Below, one piece after another: positions 44,025 to 52,159 of a DNA stretch of 64,000 nucleotides (its first letter is position 1; each line of letters begins with the position of its first letter). Under the pieces are notes generated by a model, which was given only the letters and a program-made list of their open reading frames with translations, did no database searches and was not told where the DNA came from. The stretch comes from Streptomyces violaceusniger (GTDB taxonomy: Bacteria > Actinomycetota > Actinomycetes > Streptomycetales > Streptomycetaceae), in assembly GCA_005405945.1 (NCBI GenBank), contig BJHW01000002.1, forward strand, positions 806,001 to 870,000, written 5' to 3'. Made by a program: the position numbers and the translations under genes.

Positions 44025-44631
44025 GTCACGGTCTCCAGGTCGTCGTCCAGATCGGCCAGGCGGATGAGGGGGTCGGTGGCGCGGTCCCCGATCCGGGCGT
44101 TCGGGCGGGGCCGGACGCCCCGGCCGCGATGACGACGATCTCGTCCGGGCGGGGCGCGTCGGGGATGCGGATCTGGCAGGTCTGGTAGTGCGAGCGGGTC
44201 GCGGCCGCGGTCTTGTGCCACAGCGGCACGGTCAGCGGCTCACCGGCCGGAAGCCGGTCGTCGCTGAAGACGATGATCGAGGTGCCCTCGGTCAGCTCAC
44301 GGAAGACATTGCCGAAGAACGGGGTGTGGATCAGCGCGCCGCCGTGCTCGATCTCCCCGTCCAGGCCCACGATCGCGGCCTTGCCGAAGGACTCGATCCG
44401 GTCCACCCCGCCCAGCGCCTCGCTGATCCGGTCGGTGAGCAGCCGGGCCAGCCCCGGTGCGATCCGCTCGACCTCGGGCCCCAGGTCGGCGACGAAGCCG
44501 CCGCCGGCCCAGGGATTGCTGATCACCGCGGCCGCCGCGACCCGGCGCACCGGCACCGCGACCGGGCGGCCGAGCTCCAGCAGCAGCTCATCGGCGACGG
44601 TGACGACCTTGCGCAGCCGTGCCTCAGCCAT
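44021..44631 (-). CDS. PF06684 (AA_synth/DUF1185) protein, copy 2 (one frameshift near its end)
   Basis: About 203 residues. It shares with copy 1 the blocks ISNPWAGGGFVADLGPEVERIAPGLARLL, SFGKAAIVGLDGEIEHGGALIHTPFFGNVFRE and RSHYQTCQIRIPDAPRPDEIVVIAAGAS, but has a different N-terminus and C-terminal tail (RIGDRATDPLIRLADLDDDLETVT). One base is missing at 44108-44111. ATG 44631 overlaps the monooxygenase stop by 8 nt. Tandem but diverged copies suggest a heteromer or two successive steps. Active-site residues are not known; the conserved His of EHG and the His/Tyr after RSH are candidates. Confidence 0.8.
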
Positions 44632-45761
44632 GACCGCCACCGGTGGTGAACCGCGGCATGACCTTCTCGGCGAACAGCTCCAGGCTGCGCATCGCGTTGC
44701 GGTGCGGAAGACCGGGGTGGGTGGTCCACAGCAGCAGGTGCTCACACCCCACCTCATCGCGCAGCTCGGCGATCTTCTCCGAGACGTACTCGGGGGTGCC
44801 GACCAGCAGATTGCGCCCCTGGAGGAAGTCGAAGGACAGTTCATGGGCGTCCGAGAGCTCCTCGCCCGCCTCCATGAGGTTGGACAGCCCCCGCCAGTGC
44901 ATGATCCACCGGTAGGTGGTCATCAGCGCCTCTTCGAATTCGGCGCGCGCCTGCTCCATGGTGTCGGCGACATACACATCGCGCACCAGGCCGATGCCCT
45001 CGCCCAGCGCGTACTCGCGCCCGGACGCCTGGCTCGCGGTGTCCCGGTAGAGCTCGAACCGCTCCTTGAGCGCGGAGACCGGCGGCAGCCAGAAGAGCCC
45101 CTGGACGCCGTCGGCCGCGGCGGACTTGATCGAGCGGGGGCTGTCGATCACCTGCCACAGCGGAGGGTGCGGCCGCTGCAGCGGAAACGGCGTGACCTGC
45201 ATCTTGGTGATGACACCGGCGTCGGTGTAGTCCGGGGTGGCGGGGAGAGGGGTGGTTCCACTTCACCCCGGGGGCGGGGAACTCGTAGAACCGGCCCCGG
45301 TGCGAGAAGAACTCGCCGCTCCACGCCTTGCGCAGGACCTCCACGGTCTCGTCGTACAGGGCGCGGTTCTGCTCCTGGTCGCGCGGGTCGGCCAGGGCGT
45401 TGAGGTTGAGCGCCTCGCGGCCGTACAGCCCCCGGCCGAGGCCGACCTCGACCCGGCCCCCCGAGAGCTGGTCGAGCATCGCGATGTCCTCGGCGAGCCG
45501 CAGCGGATGCCAGAAGGTGGCGATCGAGGCCGCCTGGCCGATCCGGATGTGCTCGGTACGGGCGGCGATGTCCGCCCCCATCAGCACCGGGTTCGGGGTG
45601 ATCTCGATCGCCTCGTGCCCGAAGTGGTGTTCGGTGTACCAGGTGGACCAGAAACCCGCCCGGTCCGCGGTGACGGCGAACTCCCGGGCCTCGTCCATGA
45701 CGTCGGCGTAACTGCCGAGACGGCCCGGGGCGCCGAGGTTGTGGAATATCGAAAAGCGCAT
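44624..45761 (-). CDS. LLM-class (luciferase-like) flavin-dependent monooxygenase (one frameshift)
   Basis: About 379 residues, longer than F420-type LLM enzymes and typical of FMNH2-dependent two-component monooxygenases. Motifs are FSIFHNLGAPGRLGSYAD, FWSTWYTEHHFGHEAIEITPNPVLMGADIAARTEHIRIGQA, WHPLRLAEDIAMLDQLSGGRVEVGLGRG, VTPFPLQRPHPPLWQ and LVGTPEYVSEKIAELR. The frame changes at 45249-45252, where the run here seems one base too long. ATG 45761 is preferred; upstream in-frame ATGs lie within the promoter. It would open an N-heterocycle with FMNH2 from the divergent reductase; this is inference. Confidence 0.85.
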
Positions 45762-45807
45762 GCAGCGTCCGTCCTGTTCTTCCGGCTCACGCTGTGCCAT
45801 GGCAGGG

Positions 45808-45836
45808 AGGCTAGGAGTCCGTATCGAGCCCGTCAA
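45808..45836 (-). promoter_or_regulatory. Promoter of the monooxygenase operon
   Basis: Minus strand: TTGACG (45831-45836), 17 bp, TAGCCT (45808-45813). The transcript would begin ~40 bp before the ATG at 45761. Confidence 0.6.
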
Positions 45837-45916
45837 GGGTCAACGGCAGGAAAACAACCTTGACCTGTGCCTTTGTTGAGCGCTCGGAACTTTCTCGGCT
45901 CATCTGTTCCAAGGTG

Positions 45917-45959
45917 TTGACAGTCGCTGATGGCCTTTCTACGGTCCTCTGCCATACAA
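45917..45959 (+). promoter_or_regulatory. Promoter and GntR half-site for the reductase/permease operon
   Basis: TTGACA (45917-45922), 17 bp, TACGGT (45940-45945). GCCATACAA (45951-45959) sits at the predicted start point and equals half of the operator at 40944-40960; the other arm here (CTCT) is degenerate. Confidence 0.65.
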
Positions 45960-45981
45960 GAGCTGACTGAGGGAAGACGTC

Positions 45982-46899
45982 ATGACGCACACTCTTGACC
46001 GCACCGCCCGCATCCGCTCCACCTGGCAGGCGGTCTGGGACCGGGGCGAGGTCGACGCGCTCGACCAGCTGCTCGGCCCCGCCTATGTACGCCGCCGCGG
46101 GCCCGCCGCGGCGCCCCAGGACCGAGAGCAGTTCAAGGAGTCCATCCGCGCCATCCGCCGGGCCTTTCCCGATCTCCACACCGAGATCGAGGAGATCGTC
46201 GAGGACGGCGAATCGCTGGCGATCCGCTGGCGCAGCACCGGCAGTCACACCGGCGACTTCCTCGGGGTCCCGGCCACCGGCCGGCCGGTCGAGGTCTCCG
46301 GCGCCACCTTCACCCGCTTCGACCACGGTGTGGTCAGCGAGGAGTGGGTGACCTGGGACCCGCGCCAGCTGCTGGAGGCGCTCGGGATCGTCACCACCAC
46401 CCAGCGGGCGGCCGTCGACGCCGATGTGGTCCGTGGCGTACACCGCAAGTTCATCACCGGTGTCACCGTCGTGACCTGCGACGACGACGGTAAGCCCCGA
46501 GGGCTCGCGGTGAACGCGTTCGCCAGCATCTCACTGGATCCACCCATGGTGCTGGTCTGTGTGCAGCGCACCTCCACGACCCACCCCGCGCTGCACCGGG
46601 CGAGCCACCTGGGGATCAACATCCTCGCCGCCGGCCAGCTCGATGTGGCCAAGACCTTCGCCTCCAAGGCGGACGACAAGTTCGCCGGGCTGTCCTGGAC
46701 CCCCGGTGAGTTCGGCGTCCCGCTGATCGACCGGTCCTGCGCCCAGCTCGAGGTGGAGATCGGCGAGCGGCTGGAGGCCGGGAGCCACACCGTCTTCACC
46801 GGCCGGGTGGTGTCCGCCCGCCATGAGGAGCTGGCCCCGCTGGTCTACAGCGGCGGCGGCTTCTTCGACATCTCCCACACCGCGCCGCTGCCGTGGTGA
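45982..46899 (+). CDS. Fusion of SnoaL-like ester cyclase and flavin reductase
   Basis: 305 residues in one uninterrupted frame. Residues ~1-135 are an NTF2/SnoaL-like domain (IRSTWQAVWDRGEVDALDQLLGPAYVRR; FPDLHTEIEEIVEDGESLAIRWRSTGSHTGDFLG). Residues ~150-300 are a flavin reductase (HRKFITGVTVVTCDDDGKPRGLAVNAFASISLDPPMVLVCVQRTS; FAGLSWTPGEFGVPLI), the DIM6/RutF/HpaC fold that supplies reduced FMN. Both domains look complete. The fusion suggests the N-domain acts on the monooxygenase product or intermediate while being near the reductase. ATG 45982 follows GGGAAGA. It is first in the operon with the permease. Confidence 0.87.
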   Translation: MTHTLDRTARIRSTWQAVWDRGEVDALDQLLGPAYVRRRGPAAAPQDREQFKESIRAIRRAFPDLHTEIEEIVEDGESLAIRWRSTGSHTGDFLGVPATGRPVEVSGATFTRFDHGVVSEEWVTWDPRQLLEALGIVTTTQRAAVDADVVRGVHRKFITGVTVVTCDDDGKPRGLAVNAFASISLDPPMVLVCVQRTSTTHPALHRASHLGINILAAGQLDVAKTFASKADDKFAGLSWTPGEFGVPLIDRSCAQLEVEIGERLEAGSHTVFTGRVVSARHEELAPLVYSGGGFFDISHTAPLPW

Positions 46900-46980
46900 G
46901 ACACCGCCACCCCGATCCGCGGCGCCACCGCCCCCCCGCCACCCCCTGACGCCCACTCCTCCCGTCCCAGGAGCACGCCC

Positions 46981-48407
46981 ATGACCCACGACGACACGGC
47001 GCCGGTGTACGGCAGCGCGGTCACCAAGGTGGAGCCCTTCGGGGTCGACCACATCCCCGACAACGAGCGGCACGGCAAGCCCAGTTCGCAGTTCTTCGTC
47101 TGGTTCGCCGCCGGTCTCAACTTCCCCATCATCCTGCTCGGGTTCAGCGCGGTCGGGCTCGGCCTCAGCTTCGGCGCCGCCGTCGCCGCCATCGTGGTCG
47201 GCGCGGGTCTCGGCTCGCTGCTGATGGCCGTGATGTCCCGGATGGGCGTACGGCTGGGGTGCCCCAGCAGATCCAGGCCCGGGGCCCGCTCGGCTTCTTC
47301 GGTAACTTCCTGCCGGTGGCGTACATCAACGTGTTCGCCGGGGTCGGCTGGGCCGCCGTGACCGTGATCCTCGGCGGCAAGGCCATCGCAGAGCTGACCC
47401 AGCTGCCCTTCTGGGCCTGCGGGTTGGCGCTCACCCTGGTCGAGCTGGTGGTGTCCATCTACGGCTACAACATGATCAATTTCCTGCAGCGGGTGCTGAC
47501 CTACGTCCTCACCCCGCTGTTCGTGATGATCACGGTGGTGGCCCTGGTGCGGGGCGCGGGCACCTTCGACGCCGATCCGAAGGCGGCCGACTACGTCGGC
47601 TCCACCGGCGGCTGGATCACCTTCGGCGGCTGGTTCCTCTCCTTCCTCGTCGCCTGGGCGCCGTTCGCCTCGGACTACTCGCGCTATCTGCCCGACTCGC
47701 CACGCGTGGTGAAGCGCACCGCCTGGTACACCGGGCTCGGCAACTTCGTCACCATCTGCTGGCTCGGCATCCTCGGTGTGCTCCTCGGCTCCAACGCCAC
47801 CAGCACCGACTCCATCACCGCCCTGCACCAGCTGACCGGGCCGTTCGCCATCCCCGCCCTGATCGCCATCGGGCTCTCCGCCCTCGCGCAGAACTTCCTC
47901 AACGTCTACGGCGGCGCGATCTCCGTCCAGACGCTGAAGGTGCCGGTCACCCGGACCCAGGCCGTCACCCTCATCTGTGCGCTGGCGTATGTGATCAGCC
48001 TGTGGGGGCACTCCGGGACCGAGGACAAGTTCTCGGTGTTCCTCAACCTCACCGCGTACTTCATCGCGCCGTTCGCCACCGTGCTGCTGCTCGACTACCA
48101 CCTGGGCGGCCGCTCCGACCCCGGCCGGATCGCCGAGCTGTACGACCGCGGACGGGTGCTCTCCTGGGGTTTCGTCGCCTGGGCCGGCGGAGTGCTGGCC
48201 TCGGTGCCGTTCTGGCAGTCCGACCTCTACACCGGGGCGTTCGCCTCGGCGTATCCGCACGCGGGCGATCTCAGCATGTTCGTCGCGGCGGGCGCCTCGG
48301 CCGTGCTCTATCTGCTGACCTACCGGCTGCGGCCGCTGTGGACACGGGACACCCCCGCCACGGCCGAGCCCCAGCCGGAGAAGACGGCGGCGGTGGCGGG
48401 CTCCTGA
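46981..48407 (+). CDS. NCS1-family purine/cytosine/hydantoin-type permease (one frameshift)
   Basis: About 475 residues, twelve spans. Landmarks are VEPFGVDHIPDNERHGKPSSQFFVWFAAGLN at the N-terminus, the QxxARGPLGFFGN segment, NFLQRVLTYVLTPLFVMITVVALVRG, APFASDYSRYLPD, and YGGAISVQTLKVPVTRTQAVTL. These are NCS1 transporter hallmarks, so the likely cargo is a nucleobase, hydantoin or related N-heterocycle. One G is missing at 47256-47259 (RLGVPQQIQARG). It follows the reductase fusion by 81 bp and is the best clue to the pathway's substrate class. Confidence 0.88.
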
Positions 48408-48428
48408 CGCGGCGTCGATGAACCGGGG

Positions 48429-48459
48429 CGGGCGGTGTCGCGAACGGCGATACCGCCCG
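48429..48459. terminator. Hairpin after the permease gene
   Basis: CGGGCGGTgTCGC (48429-48441) pairs with GCGAtACCGCCCG (48447-48459), one mismatch, 5-nt loop. Confidence 0.65.
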
Positions 48460-48501
48460 CCTGCCCTTCGGCGACACCCCGCACCCTTGACCCCCGCCCC
48501 G

Positions 48502-48995
48502 CTACCGCCTCCGGCGCGGGGCGCGGGGCGCTCGGCGGGGGCGGGGTCGATACAGCGCGACTGGGCGTGTTCGTACACCATCGTGCTCTGCACATCCGCC
48601 ACCTCACGGCGCTCGGTGAGGCGGTCGATGACGAACGCGTACAGCCCATTGGTGTCCGGCACCGCCACATGGATGAGGAAGTCATGGGCGCCGGAGGTGA
48701 CGAACAGCCCGATGGTCTCCGGCAGTTGGGCCGCCCATTCCCGGAACCCCTCGATGACCGGCCGGGACGGCGGGCGGATCCGCACCGAGATCAGCGCCTG
48801 CACGGGGCGGCCGACCGCCTCCAGGTCGACGGCGGCGTGATAGCCGCTGATGATGCCGCGCTCCCGCAGCGCCCGGACCCGCTCCAGCGAGGTCGACGGT
48901 GAGACCCCCGTCCGCAGGGCCAGCTCGCGATTGGTCTGGCGTGCATCGTTCTGCAGCTCCCGCAGAAGAGCACGGTCGAGCGCATCAAGTTCCAC
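48502..48995 (-). CDS. Lrp/AsnC-family regulator
   Basis: About 160 residues. The N-terminal helix-turn-helix contains VELDALDRALLRELQNDARQTNRELALRTGVSPSTSLERVRALRERGII. The RAM domain contains VQALISVRIRPPSRPVIEGFREWAAQLPETIGLFVTSGAHDFLIHVAV and the end VYEHAQSRCI. GTG 48995 has AAAGGAG upstream. The frame has no stop until 46845, antisense to the permease, so a frameshift near 48530-48560 is likely; the TAG at 48502-48504 is the nearest stop after such a shift. The C-terminus is therefore unsure. It is divergent from a DUF2000 gene that it probably controls. Confidence 0.82.
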
Positions 48996-49094
48996 GAAAG
49001 CGCTCCTTTGCCTGAGGAAGTTCGGCGAGCCGTGCTCGGGCTCGGATGGATGGGTACCGTCCACCACATTAGCCATCGACAAGGAGTACCGCTC

Positions 49095-49559
49095 GTGTCC
49101 GTTCCCCAGCTGTCCGACGAGGACGTACGCACCGATCAGTCCACCCGGCAGGCGAAGCTGAAGTGGGTGATCGTCGTGGACGAGGAGTTGCCCGCGGGCC
49201 GGGCGGTGAACGCGGCCGCCTGCATGGCCGCCGCCGTCGGCCGGGCGATGCCGGAGCTGCTGGGGCCGGACGGCAGGGACGGCTCCGGCGCCGGCCACCC
49301 TGGGCTGCCGTGGGCCGGCTGCTCGATCCTGGCGGCCGGCCCGGAGGCGCTGCGCGAGCTGCGGGCCAAGGCCGCCGAGAAGGACGATCTGTTCCTCGTC
49401 GACATGCCCGGACAGGCCCAGACCTCACGGGTCTACGACGAGTACCTCGACAGCCTGGCCGGCACCAAGACCGAGGATCTCGACTATCTCGCGGTCAGCC
49501 TCGTCGGCCCGCGGAACAAGGTGAGCAGGCTCATCGGGAAGCTGCCCCTGCTGCGCTGA
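49095..49559 (+). CDS. DUF2000 protein
   Basis: 154 residues. Motifs are AKLKWVIVVDEELPAGRAVNAAACMAAAVGRAMPELLG, GHPGLPWAGCSILAAGPEALRELRAKA and EDLDYLAVSLVGPRNKVSRLIGKLPLLR, as in DUF2000, a peptidyl-tRNA-hydrolase-2-like fold often beside Lrp genes. No reaction is established. GTG 49095 has AAGGAG upstream; the longer frame to 49008 has no ribosome site. The last 29 bp overlap the convergent ketopantoate-reductase gene. Confidence 0.8.
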   Translation: MSVPQLSDEDVRTDQSTRQAKLKWVIVVDEELPAGRAVNAAACMAAAVGRAMPELLGPDGRDGSGAGHPGLPWAGCSILAAGPEALRELRAKAAEKDDLFLVDMPGQAQTSRVYDEYLDSLAGTKTEDLDYLAVSLVGPRNKVSRLIGKLPLLR

Positions 49560-50499
49560 CCTCCGCGCCGCCCGTCGCGGCCGGATCGCCCAGCGCGTAG
49601 GGGGCGAGGATGTCGGCGATGGCCCGGTTGCGCGGGGTGGCGACCCCCAACTCGGCGCCGAGGTCCGCCACCGCCCCGCTGAGCCAGCTCAGTTCGAGGC
49701 GGTTGCCGCGCAGGAGGTCGTTGTGCATCGAGGACGTCATCGTGGCGGGCAGCGTGTCACAGAAGGCGAGCCGGTCGTCGGCGAAACCGGGGTCCAGGTC
49801 CACGCCCTTGGCCCGTCCCACCGCGACCACCTCGTGCATCACCTCGCGCAGCAGTTCCCGTGATCCGGAATTCCCGCGGACCACGCCGATCGGCTGCCGC
49901 ACCGCCGACGTGGTTCCGGAAAGGCCCACCAGGAAGACGAACTTCTCCCAGATGGTGCGCTCGATGTCCCCGCTGATCTCCGCGTCGACACCGGCCGCGA
50001 GACAGCGGTCGAGGAAGTGGCGGGCGCGCGGGGACTCCTTGCGGTCGTACTCCCCGAACACCAGCCGCTGCAGGGTGCCGTTGTGCACCACCACCCCGGG
50101 CTCCTCGATGAACGCCGAGATGTAGCCGACCCCGCCGAGGACGGACCCCGCGGGCAGGTGGCGCCGCAGCTCCGTGTCCTTCTGGACCCCGTTCTGGAAC
50201 GACACGACCGCGGCGCCGCTCTCGGCGAGGGGCGCCAGCTGCCGGGCGACGTCCTCGGTGTCCCACAGCTTCACCGCCACCATGACGAGGTCCGGGGCCT
50301 CGAGGTCGGAGACCGCCGGCACGACCGCCTCGGACGGCACCCGCAGATCCCCCAGCGGGCTGCGCACCGTCAGCCCCTGCTTCCGGATCGCCGCGAGATG
50401 GCGGCCCCGGGCCACGAAGGTGACATCGTCCCCCGCGGCGGCGAGCCGCGCGCCGAAGTATCCGCCGACGCCGCCCGCGCCGATGATCGCGATCCGCAT
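49531..50499 (-). CDS. 2-dehydropantoate 2-reductase (ApbA/PanE family)
   Basis: 322 residues. The NADP-binding motif is MRIAIIGAGGVGGYFGARLAAAGDDVTFVARG. The catalytic Lys lies in MVAVKLWDTEDVARQLAPL, followed by VSFQNGVQKD, TIWEKFVFLVGLSGTTSA and the C-domain TMTSSMHNDLLRGNRLELSWLSGAVADLG, where Glu and Asn face substrate. It would reduce 2-dehydropantoate in CoA biosynthesis, or a related keto acid if a paralogue. ATG 50499 is the only good start. It is divergent from the CGNR regulator across a palindrome. Confidence 0.87.
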   Translation of the reverse strand: MRIAIIGAGGVGGYFGARLAAAGDDVTFVARGRHLAAIRKQGLTVRSPLGDLRVPSEAVVPAVSDLEAPDLVMVAVKLWDTEDVARQLAPLAESGAAVVSFQNGVQKDTELRRHLPAGSVLGGVGYISAFIEEPGVVVHNGTLQRLVFGEYDRKESPRARHFLDRCLAAGVDAEISGDIERTIWEKFVFLVGLSGTTSAVRQPIGVVRGNSGSRELLREVMHEVVAVGRAKGVDLDPGFADDRLAFCDTLPATMTSSMHNDLLRGNRLELSWLSGAVADLGAELGVATPRNRAIADILAPYALGDPAATGGAEVSAAGAASR

Positions 50500-50524
50500 G
50501 CCTGTCCCCTCGTCCTCAGCCACT

Positions 50525-50548
50525 TAGTAACCCTTCAGGCGGTTACTA
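50525..50548. promoter_or_regulatory. 24-bp palindrome between the reductase and CGNR genes
   Basis: TAGTAACC-cttcaggc-GGTTACTA, perfect 8-bp arms, centred between two divergent genes and 8 bp before the CGNR start. It is the likely CGNR operator, controlling both genes. Confidence 0.7.
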
Positions 50549-50555
50549 TATCCGC

Positions 50556-51184
50556 ATGGATTCCTCGACGGAGCGGGTCCCGCGGCCGCGGGTCACCGCG
50601 CGGCTGCGGGCACTGCGCTTCGACGCCGGCAGCCTCGCCCTGAACCTCGTCGCGTCCCTCGGGCGGCGCGGCAGCACCCCGATCGAGCGCCTCGGCAGCC
50701 TCGACCGGCTGCGGGAGTGGTGTGACGGCGTCGGGCTGCGGCTCCACGACGAGGCCGTCACCGACGAACTCCTCACCGAGCTGTGGACGCTGCGCGAGGC
50801 GGCGTACGACGTGGTGGCGGCGGTCGTCCACGGCCGGGCCCCGGCCGCCGCGTCCGTGGCGCTGCTCAACGACCGGGCGCGCCCCGCCCCGCCGCGGCCG
50901 CTGCTGAGGGCCACCGGCACCGGGGTCGAGGTGGACGGCGCCGATCGTCCGCTGTCCGGGCGGGAGCTGCAGTCGGTCGTCGTCCGCGACCTCATCGCGG
51001 TGCTCGGGACCCGGAGCGGCGCGGGGCGCTGCGGGCCTGCGACTCCTCGCTGTGCACCATGATCTACCTCGACCCCACACCGGGCAGAAGGCGCCGATGG
51101 TGCTCCATGCGGCTGTGCGGCAACAGCGCCAAGGCCGCGAAACACCGGCAGCGGCAGGCCTCCGCCGCCCCGGCCGACTCCTGA
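50556..51184 (+). CDS. CGNR zinc-finger transcriptional regulator (one frameshift)
   Basis: About 210 residues. An N-terminal ABATE domain (ALRFDAGSLALNLVASLGRRGSTPIERLGSLDRLREW; LTELWTLREAAYDVVAAVVHG) is followed by a C-terminal zinc finger: CDSSLCTMIYLDPTPGRRRRWCSMRLCGNSAKAAKHRQR, with its four Cys and the CGNR box. One G is missing at 51023-51026 (GAGALRACDSSLC). ATG 50556 is close to the palindrome, so binding would hide the start region. It is likely an autoregulated repressor of the divergent reductase. Confidence 0.85.
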
Positions 51185-51331
51185 CGCCCGGGCGCTCGGC
51201 TATGAAGCCCAGGCGCCCCGGCCGCGCCGTGAAGCCCCGGCGCTCTGGCCGTCTCCTTACGCCCCGGCGCTCCCAGGGCCGCTGTTTCCGGTGAGCCGCC
51301 CGGGGCACCCGAGGTGGCCGGAGGGTTGCCG

Positions 51332-52060
51332 ATGGCCGAAGAGAGCGACACCGACCCCGCACCGAAAGCACGACCCCCCGGCCGGGCCTGCGGTTCCGGG
51401 GCAGCGGCGGCCGCCGTCGCGCTGACCGTGGCGACCGGGGCGATGGACGCGATCAGCTTTCTGGCCCTGGGCGGCGTCTTCACCAGCGTCATGACCGCCA
51501 ACCTCTCCCTGCTCGGCATGTCCACCGCGTCCCTGGACGCGGCGCTCGCCCGGGACTCCGCGGTCGCCATGGCCGGATACATCGTGGGCGCGCTGGTCAG
51601 CGGCCGGATCGTGCGCGGCTCCCGGCCCGCCCTGCGGGCCCGGTGCGCGCTCACCGTGGAACTGCTCGCGCTCGGCGGGCTCTGGGCGGTGTGGGCGTCC
51701 GCCGACGGCCACCCCGCCGGTGGCCGGCAGCTCGGGCTGCTGGCGGTGGCCGCGCTCGCCATGGGAGGGCAGAGCGGTCTGGTGCGCGCCGTCGGGCCGC
51801 CCGGCTTCTCCACCACCTATCTCACCGGCACCCTGACCGGGGTGCTGGTCGACGCGGTACGCAGCGGAACGGTGCGCCGGCTCAGCATCGCGCTGCTGGG
51901 AGGCCTGGTGGTGGGCGCCGCGGCCGGCGGGCTGCTGGTGGCCCACGCCGCGCGGGCCGCGCCCGCCCTGCCGACCGGGCTGGTCGGCCTCGTACTGCTG
52001 GCGTCCCTGACCTCCCTGGCCCGGGATGCCCAGGGCCATCTCTGGCCCCACTCCGAGTAG
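51332..52060 (+). CDS. DUF1275 (YoaK-type) membrane protein
   Basis: 242 residues with six spans. Hallmarks are AVALTVATGAMDAISFLALGGVFTSVMTANLSLLG at the start, AVAMAGYIVGALVSGRIV, QSGLVRAVGPPGFSTTYLTGTLTGVLVDAV and GLVVGAAAGGLLVAHAARAAPAL. DUF1275 members are of unknown function; some are described as transporters of small amines or stress proteins. ATG 51332 has GGAGGG upstream. It is an isolated gene between CGNR and sthA. Confidence 0.85.
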   Translation: MAEESDTDPAPKARPPGRACGSGAAAAAVALTVATGAMDAISFLALGGVFTSVMTANLSLLGMSTASLDAALARDSAVAMAGYIVGALVSGRIVRGSRPALRARCALTVELLALGGLWAVWASADGHPAGGRQLGLLAVAALAMGGQSGLVRAVGPPGFSTTYLTGTLTGVLVDAVRSGTVRRLSIALLGGLVVGAAAGGLLVAHAARAAPALPTGLVGLVLLASLTSLARDAQGHLWPHSE

Positions 52061-52159
52061 CGCACCCCGAGTAGCCCGCCCCAACGCCGCCCGCCCCGGG
52101 GCGGGTTGACCGGTGATTCACTCTTCCAGCGGAGCGTCATCCGATGTCAGACTCGGCCC

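Noticed and set aside
44624..45761. Calling the monooxygenase an F420-dependent LLM enzyme
   Set aside because: Its length (~379 residues) and the divergent flavin reductase favour an FMNH2-dependent two-component oxygenase.
46845..48501. Very long minus-strand frame (to 817 residues) running antisense to the permease
   Set aside because: Only the first ~150 residues (Lrp/AsnC) match a family; the rest is a composition shadow of the permease gene after a likely frameshift.
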